Of a stretch of DNA of 64,000 nucleotides, positions 9,420-20,263 are shown in pieces. The position numbers and the translations under genes were made by a program. Position 1 is the stretch's first letter; every line of letters starts with the position of its first letter. This DNA is from Massilia eurypsychrophila (GTDB lineage Bacteria; Pseudomonadota; Gammaproteobacteria; Burkholderiales; Burkholderiaceae_D): positions 62,001-126,000 of the forward strand of contig NZ_PDOC01000015.1 of NCBI RefSeq assembly GCF_002760655.1, read 5' to 3'. Below the pieces are notes generated by a model. It did no database searches and was not told where the DNA came from. It saw only the letters and a list, made by a program, of their open reading frames with translations.

Positions 9420-10775
9420 ATGATCAAATTCGCTACCTTTGCTTCGGATGTTCGTGTGAACGCGCTGTTATGCTGCAGCGCCGCGGTGTTGTTGACTGCC
9501 TGCGGTGGCGGCGTGTCCGACACCGGCGCTGGCCAGACCCAGACCGCCGCAGTCGTCGTCGACAGCGCCACGAGCCAGTTCGATGCAACCGTCGCCGCTC
9601 CCGCCTTCGGCGCGGATGTCAACACCACGGCAGTTGCCGACGCCGCCACCTCCGATGCCTTGGCTGCTGCCGCGGCCGAGGGCGAGACGCGCATGCTGGC
9701 CTCGACCGTCGCCGTCGCCGCCGCCACGCCGTCGATCTATCACCTGTACGTCTCGACGACCGGCAACGACAGCAACACCGGCACCCAGGCCAAGCCGTTT
9801 CGCACCATCACCCGCGCGGCCAAGTTGGCCAAGCCGTCGACCACCGTGCACGTTGCCGCCGGCGCCTACAACGAGTCGGTCAAGACCACGTTGCACGGCA
9901 CCGCGACGGCGCGCATCCGCTACGTGTCTGACACCAAGTGGGGCGCCAAGGTGGTCGGCATCGGCACCGAAGGCATGTGGACCAACAACGGCAACTACAC
10001 CGAAATTTCCGGCTTCGACATCACCGGACCAGGCCGCATCGGCATCCTGAACTACGCATCGAACACGGTGGTCGTCAACAACCACATCCACAACCTGAAA
10101 ATCTCCGGCGGCTGCAGCGGCAGCGGCGGCTCCGGCATCGTCAATGCCAACTACAGCGGCATGAATGGCGACATCGTCAACAACGTCGTGCACGACATCG
10201 GCGTACCAGGTTCGTGCAACGGCGTGCAGGGCATTTACTCGTCCAACCAGGGCGGCCTGATCTACAACAACATCGTCTACCGCGTCTCGGCGTTTGGTAT
10301 CCATCTGTGGCACGCCGCCAGCGGCGTGATCATCGCCAACAACACCGTGTTTGCCAACGGTTCGAGCGGCATGGGCGGCGGCATCGTCACCGGCAGCGGA
10401 GACAGCCCAGGCGGCATGCAGCTGAAGAACACCAAGGTGATCAACAACATCGTCTACAACAACCCAGGCGTGTCGATCAAGCAGTACTGCTACTCGGGGG
10501 TGAACTGCATTGGTTCGGGCAACGTTACCGCCAACAACCTGGTGTACGGCAACGGCAGCGGCATTTCGCTGAAGACCGGTACCGCTACCGGCACCATCAC
10601 GCAGAACCCGCTGTTCATCAATTACCAGGCCAACGGCACCGGCAACTATCGCCTGCAGAGCAATTCGCCGGCGATCAACAAGGGTGTGGCAAGCTCGGCA
10701 CCAATCTACGACATGGACAATTTTTTGCGTCCAAAGGGTGGCGCGCTGGACATTGGCGCGTATGAAAGCTTCTAA
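9420..10775 (+). CDS. Beta-helix lipoprotein, choice-of-anchor-Q type (second of four)
   Basis: A 451-residue protein. The signal peptide ends in a lipobox, AAVLLTAC, followed by GGG, so it should be lipid-anchored after signal peptidase II cleavage. An Ala/Thr-rich low-complexity spacer of about 80 residues comes next, then one beta-helix unit starting YHLYVSTTGNDSNTGT and ending GALDIGAYESF. The unit is very close to those of the fourth gene, including shared stretches such as SGDSPGGMQLKNTKVINN. The family points to carbohydrate contact at the cell surface; enzymatic activity is not demonstrable. Start at ATG 9420 follows the conserved leader; a good terminator lies 38 bases downstream. 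Confidence 0.82.
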   Translation: MIKFATFASDVRVNALLCCSAAVLLTACGGGVSDTGAGQTQTAAVVVDSATSQFDATVAAPAFGADVNTTAVADAATSDALAAAAAEGETRMLASTVAVAAATPSIYHLYVSTTGNDSNTGTQAKPFRTITRAAKLAKPSTTVHVAAGAYNESVKTTLHGTATARIRYVSDTKWGAKVVGIGTEGMWTNNGNYTEISGFDITGPGRIGILNYASNTVVVNNHIHNLKISGGCSGSGGSGIVNANYSGMNGDIVNNVVHDIGVPGSCNGVQGIYSSNQGGLIYNNIVYRVSAFGIHLWHAASGVIIANNTVFANGSSGMGGGIVTGSGDSPGGMQLKNTKVINNIVYNNPGVSIKQYCYSGVNCIGSGNVTANNLVYGNGSGISLKTGTATGTITQNPLFINYQANGTGNYRLQSNSPAINKGVASSAPIYDMDNFLRPKGGALDIGAYESF

Positions 10776-11078
10776 GCTTTAGTTTGATGTAAGTCTGCTT
10801 GTGGCGAAAAACACCCGCGTGGAGCGCAGCTCCCCGCGGGTTTTTTTACGGCTATGTTTTTTCCCGATGCAACAAGCCGGCCACCAGGCCTCCTCTATGG
10901 TGGAGCCCGATTGCGCACGCCTATGTGGCCATCGAGCATTTGAATTTCGTTCACTTTGGATCCGTTTTCCTCTGTCCGAGAGTTCCCGGCGATATATGTT
11001 GCCGCGGAGACATTGAACTAAGACAGTTGACCTTGGTCATACCTTACTCAACTGACCTGACGTGAGGAGTAAGTTTCA
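10776..11078 (+). other. Intergenic region between second and third beta-helix genes
   Basis: No coding potential. It holds a rho-independent terminator at 10813-10847 and then about 230 bases leading to the third gene. The last part has a short resemblance (CATTGAACT) to the leaders of genes two and four but lacks the GGAAGTTTCC motifs. A GAGGAG Shine-Dalgarno sits nine bases before ATG 11079. Confidence 0.6.
10813..10847 (+). terminator. Rho-independent terminator after second beta-helix gene
   Basis: Seven-base outer stem ACCCGCG / CGCGGGT, extended by an imperfect GGAGC/GCTCC inner stem, followed directly by a run of seven T. Confidence 0.85.
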
Positions 11079-13523
11079 ATGTGTAAATTGACATTTGCCA
11101 AATTGTACGACGACAAAATCCGGACGGATCGGCAAACCGTCCACGCGCCGTCGCGCTTGCGCACGCTGCTGTGGGCCGGCGTGTCGGCGCTGCTGGCCGC
11201 CTGCGGCCAGGGTGGCGCGCCCGCCAATCCCGCGGTCGAAGCGAAAGGCACCCAGATCCTGGCCGAGAGCACCAGCGTGGCGCTCGGCGCCAATGACCTG
11301 TACGTGGCGCCAGAAGGGTCCGACGCGAACGCCGGCACGCGGACGGCGCCGCTACGCACCATCCAGCGCGCCGCCAGCCTGGCGCGCGCCGGCACCACGG
11401 TCCACGTCGGCCCCGGCACCTACGCCGAGACGATTGTTTCCGAGGTCAGCGGCAGCTCGTCGGCGCGGATTATCTTCGTGTCCGACGCCAAATGGGGCGC
11501 CAGGATCGAGCCGCCGCCCGGCGCGCAAAACAAGGTGCTGTGGCAGGCCAAGGGCGGCTTCACCGATATCGTCGGCTTCGACCTGAGCGCGGCGGGTAGT
11601 TCGTCGGTGCGCACCGGCATCGAATTTACCGGCCGCTCTTCGTCCGCGCGCAACAACCGCGTGCACCGCATCGGCAAGTTGCCGCTGAACTGCGACGGCG
11701 TCATCGGCGCGGCCATCTTCTCGGCGTCCGATCCGGTCAGCAGCGGGCGCACCGACGTCGTCGGCAATGTGGTTCACGATATCGGCCAGGATGCCCGGTG
11801 CACCATCCACGGCATCTACCTGGCCACGTCCGGCACCATCAAGAACAACCTGGTCTACAACGTCGGCTGGGGCGCGATCTACCTGTGGCGCGACAACCGC
11901 AATATCGACGTCGTCAACAACACCGCCGTTCACTCGCTGTTCGGGCTGGTCTACGGCAGCGGCGACCAGGCGCATTCCAATCTGCCGGCCGATTACATCA
12001 ACGTCGCCAACAATATTTTCTACGACAACCGGACCGGCGTGCGCAATGCCGGCCTCGGTCAGCTGGGCGCAAATAACACGTTTTCGAACAACCTGGTGTC
12101 GAACAACATGGTCAACTGGGTGACCAGCACGCCGCGCCGCGGCGACATCGACCAGGATCCGCAGTTCGTCAACTACCTGCCGAACGGCGGCGGCGATTAC
12201 CGGCTGCGGGAAACGTCGCCGGCGATCGACCGCGGCGTGGCGGCACTGGCGCCCGTCGTCGACCTGAACGGCATGGAACGCACGCAAGGCGCCGGCCCCG
12301 ATATCGGCGCCTACGAATTCATCGACAGCAAGTCGCCGCCCGGCGAAGAACCGGTGCCGCGGCCCGGGCCCACGCCGACGCCTGGTCCCGATCCCGATCC
12401 CGATCCCGATCCGAGTCCGAGTCCCGATCCCGGTCCCGGCCCAACACCCGATCCCGATCCGCAACCCGGCCCGGCACCGACGGCGCACCACTTGTACGTC
12501 GCCACCAGCGGTTCTGATTCGAACGATGGCAGCCGCGCGGCGCCATTTCGAACCATCACGCGGGCCGCGCGCGCAGCCAAACCGGACACCACGGTGCACG
12601 TTGCCAGCGGCACCTATGTCGAGGACGTCGTCACCAATGCCAAGGGCAAGGCCACCGGCCGCATCCGTTATGTGTCCGATACCAGATGGGGCGCCCGGAT
12701 CATCGGCACCGACACCGAGGCAACCTGGTCCAACAAGGGCGACTACACCGATATCGTCGGCTTCGACATCAGCGGCAGCGGGCGGCTCGGCATCGTCAAT
12801 TTCGCCTCGCACACCGTGATATCGGGCAACCACGTACACAACCTGCAGATTTCCGGCGGCTGCACCGGCAGTGGCGGCGCCGGCATCGTCAACGCCAGCT
12901 ATAGCGGCTCCGACGGCGATGTGATCGGCAACGTGGTGCACGACATCGGCATTCCGGGCGACTGCAACGGCGTGCAGGGCATCTATTCGTCGAACCTGCG
13001 CGGGCGCATCTATAACAACATCGTTTACCGCGCCTCGTCGTTCGGCATCCACCTGTGGCATGCGGCCAACAACGTCATGATTGCCAACAACACGGTGTTC
13101 GCCAATGGCGCGCGCGGCGTTGGCGGCGGCATCGTCACCGGCACCGGCGACCGGCCCGGCAACGTCGTGCTGAACAACACCAAGGTGATCAACAACCTCG
13201 TGTTCGACAACGCCGGACCGGGCATCAAGCAATATTGCTATGCCGGCCAGGACTGCATCGGCGACAACAACATCGTCGCCAACAATCTCGTCTACGGCAA
13301 TGGCAGTGGCATCGTCATGCGCAAGGGCGCGGCGACCGGGACAATCACCGCCGATCCGCAATTCGTCAATTACCGCGCCAACGGCTCCGGCGACTACCGG
13401 CTGCGCGACACCTCGCCGGCGGCAAACAACGGCATCGCCTTGTCGGCACCGAGCTTCGATATCGACAACGTGGCGCGTCCGCGTGGCGGCGCGCTCGACA
13501 TTGGGGCATATGAAAATCACTAG
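11079..13523 (+). CDS. Two-unit beta-helix lipoprotein with Asp-Pro-rich hinge (third of four)
   Basis: An 814-residue protein. The N-terminus is basic for about 27 residues, then hydrophobic with lipobox SALLAAC, predicting a lipoprotein. The first beta-helix unit (about residues 70-410) is divergent: DLYVAPEGSDANAGT at its start, and NTFSNNLVSNN turns. A hinge of PD, PS and PG repeats (about 415-465) joins it to a second unit that resembles those of genes one, two and four, beginning HLYVATSGSDSNDGS and ending GALDIGAYENH. Both units end in the same DIGAYE motif, so each is a complete domain. A perfect 15-bp hairpin follows the stop. Binding or processing of the locus polysaccharide is inference. 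Confidence 0.82.
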   Translation: MCKLTFAKLYDDKIRTDRQTVHAPSRLRTLLWAGVSALLAACGQGGAPANPAVEAKGTQILAESTSVALGANDLYVAPEGSDANAGTRTAPLRTIQRAASLARAGTTVHVGPGTYAETIVSEVSGSSSARIIFVSDAKWGARIEPPPGAQNKVLWQAKGGFTDIVGFDLSAAGSSSVRTGIEFTGRSSSARNNRVHRIGKLPLNCDGVIGAAIFSASDPVSSGRTDVVGNVVHDIGQDARCTIHGIYLATSGTIKNNLVYNVGWGAIYLWRDNRNIDVVNNTAVHSLFGLVYGSGDQAHSNLPADYINVANNIFYDNRTGVRNAGLGQLGANNTFSNNLVSNNMVNWVTSTPRRGDIDQDPQFVNYLPNGGGDYRLRETSPAIDRGVAALAPVVDLNGMERTQGAGPDIGAYEFIDSKSPPGEEPVPRPGPTPTPGPDPDPDPDPSPSPDPGPGPTPDPDPQPGPAPTAHHLYVATSGSDSNDGSRAAPFRTITRAARAAKPDTTVHVASGTYVEDVVTNAKGKATGRIRYVSDTRWGARIIGTDTEATWSNKGDYTDIVGFDISGSGRLGIVNFASHTVISGNHVHNLQISGGCTGSGGAGIVNASYSGSDGDVIGNVVHDIGIPGDCNGVQGIYSSNLRGRIYNNIVYRASSFGIHLWHAANNVMIANNTVFANGARGVGGGIVTGTGDRPGNVVLNNTKVINNLVFDNAGPGIKQYCYAGQDCIGDNNIVANNLVYGNGSGIVMRKGAATGTITADPQFVNYRANGSGDYRLRDTSPAANNGIALSAPSFDIDNVARPRGGALDIGAYENH
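12345..12478 (+). repeat. Low-complexity CCCGAT-type repeat encoding a Pro/Asp hinge
   Basis: Repeats of CCCGATCC, CCGAGTCC and CCCGGTCC encode alternating Pro with Asp, Ser or Gly between the two beta-helix units of the third gene. The unit is six bases, so gains or losses keep the frame and only change hinge length. Confidence 0.85.
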
Positions 13524-13559
13524 CAGCCGCATCAGCGTTGTCTGACCAACGCCTCTGAC

Positions 13560-13595
13560 AAGACCCGCACGGAACGCTGATTCCGTGCGGGTCTT
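13560..13595 (+). terminator. Strong hairpin after third beta-helix gene
   Basis: A perfect 15-base stem AAGACCCGCACGGAA / TTCCGTGCGGGTCTT with a six-base loop. The T-run after it is weak (TCCGTTTC), so termination is likely but not certain. Confidence 0.7.
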
Positions 13596-13656
13596 TCCGT
13601 TTCGAGACTGCCTCAAGCGCGCCGAATGACGATTTCCCCACAGAAATTGTCTTTAC

Positions 13657-13759
13657 GCATTTGATACGACGCAGAAATTTTTCCCACAAAACATTGAACT
13701 CTGGAAGTTTCCTGCACTCAAAGTTGTTCATTCTTTTTGTTGAGTTAGGAAGTTTCCAG
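13657..13759 (+). promoter_or_regulatory. Conserved leader before fourth beta-helix gene, copy B
   Basis: Near-copy of the leader at 9319-9419. Here both ten-base motifs are perfect: GGAAGTTTCC at 13703-13712 and again at 13748-13757, the second ending two bases before the ATG and covering the ribosome-binding position. This arrangement would suit an operator or RNA-level control of translation. Confidence 0.55.
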
Positions 13760-16321
<2,562 letters not shown>

Positions 16322-16349
16322 GCTGTAGACAGTAGTCTGTTTCACCTGA

Positions 16350-16384
16350 ACCCCGCGCGAAGCGATCTTCGCGCGGGGTTTTTT
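16350..16384 (+). terminator. Rho-independent terminator after fourth beta-helix gene
   Basis: Perfect 13-base stem ACCCCGCGCGAAG / CTTCGCGCGGGGT with loop CGAT, followed by TTTTTT. Confidence 0.92.
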
Positions 16385-16588
16385 CATGGGCGATATCAGC
16401 GCCAGGCCGGGAATGTTGAACTACGCCGAACCGCTGAGGTCTGAATGAAGGATGGATCACCTTTGACGGACCGCGCTGTAAATTTTGCAACAACGAATCG
16501 CCGTCCTTCCAGACCATTTGCGTAGTTTCAATACGCAGTATTTCTAGGTTGATATCGTCTGATAACGACATGACAACACTGGGATACC

Positions 16589-17818
16589 GTGAATATTCTG
16601 CTGATTAATCACTACGCCGGTTCGCTGCGGCACGGCATGGAATACCGCCCTTACTACCTGGCGCGCGAGTGGCATCGCCTCGGCCACCAGGTCAGGATTG
16701 TCGCCTCCGCCCGCTCGCACGTGCGCGCCGAAAGCCCGCGCCTGGGTGGCCTGTCACGCCTCGACGAAACCATCGACGGCATCGAGTACACCTGGTTCGA
16801 CACTCCGGCTTACTCCGGCAACGGCGCCACCCGCGCCCTCAACATGGCCTCGTTCGTGCTGCGGCTGTACCGCGAAGGCGCCAGCCTGGCGCGCGACTTC
16901 AAGCCCGACGTCGTCATCGCTTCGAGCACCTATCCGCTCGACATCTGGCCGGCCCACCGCATTGCCAGGCTGGCCGGCGCGCGCCTGCTGTTCGAGGTGC
17001 ACGACCTGTGGCCGCTGTCGCCGATGGAACTCGGCGGCCACTCGAAGTGGCATCCTTTCATCATGCTGCTGCAGGCAGCCGAGAACTACGCCTGCCGCCA
17101 TTCCGACGCCGTCGTCTCGATCCTGCCGAAGGTGCGCGACCACCTTGAAGCGCACGGCATGGCGCCCGACAAGCTGCACCTGGTGCCGAACGGCACCGAC
17201 CCGGCCGAGTGGCTGCGCGAGGCGCTGCCGCTGGCCGGCCCCGCCGCCGAGACACTGGCGGCGCTGCGCCGGCGCGGCCAGTTCGTCGTCGGCTTCGCCG
17301 GCAGCCATGGCGTCGCCAACGCGCTCGACACCTACCTCGACGCGGCCGCCATGATGCGGCACGAGCCGGTCGCGTTCGTGCTCGCCGGCGGCGGTCCCGA
17401 AAAAGCGCGCCTGCAACAGCGGGCACGCGACGAAGAACTGCACAACGTCGTGTTCATCAATCCGGTACCGAAAAACCATGTGCCGGCGCTGCTGCAGTTC
17501 TTCGACCTGGCCTACATCGGCCTGCAGCGCCAGCCGCTGTTTCGCTTCGGCGTCGCACCCAACAAGCTGATCGACTACATGATGGCGGCGCGGCCGGTGC
17601 TGTACGCGATCGAGTCGGGCAATGACCTGGTGACCGAATCGGGCTGCGGCGTGGCCGTGCGCGCCGAAGACGCCGCCGCCGTCGCCAAGGGCGTGCGCGC
17701 CATGCTGGCGATGGACGCGGAGCAGCGCAAGACGATGGGACAGCGCGGCAAAAAATTTGTGCTCGAGAACCTCACCTATCCGGTGCTGGGGGAACGTTTC
17801 TTGAAGGCCTGCGCCTAG
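16589..17818 (+). CDS. Glycosyltransferase family 4, WbuB-like
   Basis: A 409-residue GT-B enzyme starting at GTG 16589. The N-terminus MNILLINHYAGSLRHGMEYR and YYLAREWHRLGHQVRIVA are the acceptor-side features of WbuB-type transferases, which add an amino sugar (L-FucNAc in the known case) to a lipid-linked GlcNAc-type sugar. Later: EVHDLWPLSPMELGG, VPNGTD around residue 205, and the C-terminal FRFGVAPNKLIDYMMAARPVL, which replaces the usual E-x7-E loop in this subgroup. It opens a plus-strand operon with an aminotransferase and a phosphoglycosyl transferase, consistent with early steps of repeat-unit assembly on undecaprenyl phosphate. Sugar specificity is not readable from sequence. Confidence 0.87.
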   Translation: MNILLINHYAGSLRHGMEYRPYYLAREWHRLGHQVRIVASARSHVRAESPRLGGLSRLDETIDGIEYTWFDTPAYSGNGATRALNMASFVLRLYREGASLARDFKPDVVIASSTYPLDIWPAHRIARLAGARLLFEVHDLWPLSPMELGGHSKWHPFIMLLQAAENYACRHSDAVVSILPKVRDHLEAHGMAPDKLHLVPNGTDPAEWLREALPLAGPAAETLAALRRRGQFVVGFAGSHGVANALDTYLDAAAMMRHEPVAFVLAGGGPEKARLQQRARDEELHNVVFINPVPKNHVPALLQFFDLAYIGLQRQPLFRFGVAPNKLIDYMMAARPVLYAIESGNDLVTESGCGVAVRAEDAAAVAKGVRAMLAMDAEQRKTMGQRGKKFVLENLTYPVLGERFLKACA

Positions 17819-17864
17819 CCTTGACGCCGGCATTGTGCAGCGATGTTGTTAACCTGGGAAAATC

Positions 17865-19046
17865 ATGACCGGACCGAACCGAACGCCAAGCGACGCCCTG
17901 CCCTTCCTCCCCTTCGCCCTGCCTGACATCGGCGAGGAAGAGATTGCCGAAGTCGTTGCCTGCCTGCGCTCGGGCTGGGTGACCACGGGCCCGAAGACGC
18001 GCCAGTTCGAACAGGAATTCGGCGCCTACCTGGGCGGCGGCCTGGAAACGGTCTCGGTCAATTCGGCCACCGCCGGCCTGCACCTGGCGCTCGAGGCCCT
18101 CGGCATCGGCCCCGGCGACGAAGTGATCGTGCCGACCATGACGTTTACCGCCACCGCCGAAGTGGTGCGCTACCTGGGCGCGCAGCCGGTGCTGGTCGAC
18201 GTCAATCCTTTGACGCTGAACATCGAGGCGACCGCGATCGAGGCGGCCATCACGCCGCGCACCAGGGCGGTGATCCCGGTCCACTATGCCGGCCTGGCCT
18301 GCGACATGGACGCGATACTGGCAGTGGCGGCCAGGCACCGGCTGCGCGTGGTCGAAGACGCGGCGCACGCCTTCCCCACCGTCTACAAGGGCCAACTGGT
18401 GGGCACGCTAGGCAGCGACATCACGGTGTTCAGTTTTTACGCCAACAAGACCATGACGACCGGCGAAGGCGGCATGGTCGTCACGCGCGACCCGGCGCTG
18501 GCGGCGCGCGTGCGGCTGATGCGCATCCACGGCATCAAGCAGGACGCGTTTGCCCGCTACACGTCGACCAGCCCGGCATGGTTCTACGAAGTCGTCGCGG
18601 CCGGCTTCAAGTACAACCTGACCGATATTGCCGCCGCCATCGGGGTGCAGCAGCTGCGCAAGATCGACCGTTTCCTGCTGCGCCGCAAGGAACTGGCGCA
18701 GGCCTATTGCGCCGGCCTGAAGGGACTGCCGCTGCAGCTGCCGCCGGACGCCGCCGCCGGCAACGGCCACGCCTGGCACCTGTACGTGGTGCGGCTGGCC
18801 GCGGATGCGCCGCTTGGCCGCGACGCGCTGATCGCCGGCCTGTCCAGGCTTGGCATCGGCACCAGCGTCCACTTCATCCCGCTGCACCGTCATCCTTACT
18901 GGCGCGACAGCGGCGACTTGTTGCCGCAACAATTCCCCGCCGCCGAGGCAAGCTTTGCGTCGATGCTGACCTTGCCGCTGTACACCAAGATGAGCGACGC
19001 CGACCAGCAGCGCGTCATCGCCGGCGTGCGCGAACTGCTGTCATGA
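17865..19046 (+). CDS. DegT/DnrJ/EryC1/StrS aminotransferase (sugar nucleotide)
   Basis: A 393-residue PLP-dependent enzyme that aminates a keto-sugar nucleotide. Visible motifs: [34 protein letters not shown] near residues 60-77, [19 protein letters not shown] (PLP-ring stacking and Asp contact), and [16 protein letters not shown], whose lysine should form the internal aldimine. The C-terminal [11 protein letters not shown] is usual for the family. Its end overlaps the phosphoglycosyl transferase start in an ATGA. An upstream 4,6-dehydratase is not in this window, so the keto-sugar must be made elsewhere. The product is probably a UDP- or dTDP-amino sugar handed to this cluster's transferases. 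Confidence 0.92.
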   Translation: MTGPNRTPSDALPFLPFALPDIGEEEIAEVVACLRSGWVTTGPKTRQFEQEFGAYLGGGLETVSVNSATAGLHLALEALGIGPGDEVIVPTMTFTATAEVVRYLGAQPVLVDVNPLTLNIEATAIEAAITPRTRAVIPVHYAGLACDMDAILAVAARHRLRVVEDAAHAFPTVYKGQLVGTLGSDITVFSFYANKTMTTGEGGMVVTRDPALAARVRLMRIHGIKQDAFARYTSTSPAWFYEVVAAGFKYNLTDIAAAIGVQQLRKIDRFLLRRKELAQAYCAGLKGLPLQLPPDAAAGNGHAWHLYVVRLAADAPLGRDALIAGLSRLGIGTSVHFIPLHRHPYWRDSGDLLPQQFPAAEASFASMLTLPLYTKMSDADQQRVIAGVRELLS

Positions 19047-19636
19047 GCAAGCGCCTGTTCGACATCGCCGCCTCGCTGGCCGGGCTGATCGTGCTGGCGC
19101 CGCTGTTCGCGCTGGCGGCGCTGTGGATCAAGCTCGACTCGCCTGGTCCGCTATTTTTCCGCCAGCAGCGGGTCGGCCGGCACGGCAAGCTGTTTTCAAT
19201 CTACAAATTTCGCACGATGGCGGCGGCGCCCGACACGTCGGCCCAGCTAACCGTGGGGTGCGACCGCCGCATCACCAGCGCCGGCGCCTTTCTGCGCCAG
19301 CACAAGCTCGACGAACTGCCGCAGTTGATCAACGTGCTGCAAGGGGCGATGAGCCTGGTGGGACCGCGGCCGGAAGTGCCGCGCTACGTCGCCTGCTATC
19401 CGCCGGCGGTGCGCGCCATCGTCCTGTCGGTGGCGCCGGGCATCACCGACTGGGCCTCGATTCTGTACCGCGAGGAAAGCGCGATCCTCGGCCGCGCCGC
19501 CGATCCCGAGCGCGCCTATGTCGAGACCATCCTGCCGACCAAACTTGACTATTACGTGCGCTACGTCAGCGAACGCAGCTTCTGGACCGACCTGCGCATC
19601 ATTGCCAGCACGTTGTCGGCCCTCGTGCATCGATGA
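19043..19636 (+). CDS. Small polyprenol-phosphate phosphoglycosyl transferase (PglC-like sugar transferase)
   Basis: The true start is ATG 19043, coupled by ATGA overlap to the aminotransferase; 197 residues. It is the minimal monotopic form: one re-entrant hydrophobic helix ([20 protein letters not shown]) followed by the catalytic domain with [24 protein letters not shown], the DE-containing [13 protein letters not shown] and SLVGPRPEV. These enzymes transfer a phospho-sugar from a UDP-sugar to undecaprenyl phosphate, the first membrane step in glycan assembly. With a DegT aminotransferase beside it, the initiating sugar is plausibly an amino-deoxy sugar such as a bacillosamine or QuiNAc type; that is inference. 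Confidence 0.92.
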   Translation: MSKRLFDIAASLAGLIVLAPLFALAALWIKLDSPGPLFFRQQRVGRHGKLFSIYKFRTMAAAPDTSAQLTVGCDRRITSAGAFLRQHKLDELPQLINVLQGAMSLVGPRPEVPRYVACYPPAVRAIVLSVAPGITDWASILYREESAILGRAADPERAYVETILPTKLDYYVRYVSERSFWTDLRIIASTLSALVHR

Positions 19637-19642
19637 GGCGGT

Positions 19643-20239
19643 ATGGCTTACTGGGACACATTCCTGCATCTCGGCGACATTTCCCTGACGTTGGCGGCCG
19701 CCGCCGGCATCACCGCCTGGCTGCTGGCGGCGCGCGCGTGGCGGGTGGCATTCTGGTGGAGCGTGCTGTTCGTCGCCTGCATCGGCCTGGTCGGCGCCTC
19801 GAAGATCGCCTACATCGCCTGGGGCAACGCGCTGCCGGCGCTCGACTTCAAGGCCGCCAGCGGTCACGCGGCCGGCATCACCGCCATCGCGCCCTTGCTG
19901 TTCTACCTGCCGATACGCCACCGCGGCGCGGCCGCGCGTGCCGCCGCCACCGCCGGCGGACTGGCGCTCGGGGTACTGATGGGGGTATTGCTGGTGGCCA
20001 GCGATGAGCACAGCGCGGCCGAGGCGCTGGCCGGCTGGACGCTGGGCGCCACCGTCAGCCTCGGCGGCATCTGGCTGGCCGGCGAACTGCCGCTCCAGCG
20101 CCCCGCCCACGGCTTGCTGTGCCTGGCGGTGGTGTTCCTCACCGCCGCCTGGATGATGCGCTCCTTTCCTTTCGGCTACCTGATGTATCGCACCGCCCGC
20201 TTTTTATCCGGCAACTCTGTGCCCTTCCCCTGGGGTTGA
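19643..20239 (+). CDS. PAP2-family-like membrane phosphatase with degenerate motifs
   Basis: A 198-residue protein with five to six hydrophobic segments. It retains SGHAAG near residue 75, resembling PAP2 motif 2 (PSGH), preceded by a KIAYIAWG helix, and ASDEHSAAEALAG near 130 with the histidine and acidic pattern of motif 3. The motif 3 arginine before the histidine is not in its usual place and motif 1 lacks the RP, so catalysis is uncertain. In a polysaccharide operon such proteins can recycle undecaprenyl diphosphate or trim lipid-linked intermediates. It starts seven bases after the phosphoglycosyl transferase stop, with a GAGGCGG Shine-Dalgarno. Confidence 0.6.
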   Translation: MAYWDTFLHLGDISLTLAAAAGITAWLLAARAWRVAFWWSVLFVACIGLVGASKIAYIAWGNALPALDFKAASGHAAGITAIAPLLFYLPIRHRGAAARAAATAGGLALGVLMGVLLVASDEHSAAEALAGWTLGATVSLGGIWLAGELPLQRPAHGLLCLAVVFLTAAWMMRSFPFGYLMYRTARFLSGNSVPFPWG

Positions 20240-20263
20240 GCACTCCATTACAAGGACTTCATC

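Noticed and set aside
11352-13616. 754-codon open frame antisense to the third beta-helix gene
   Set aside because: Val/Asp/Ala/Arg-rich shadow without signal or domain; the sense gene has a lipobox and family motifs.
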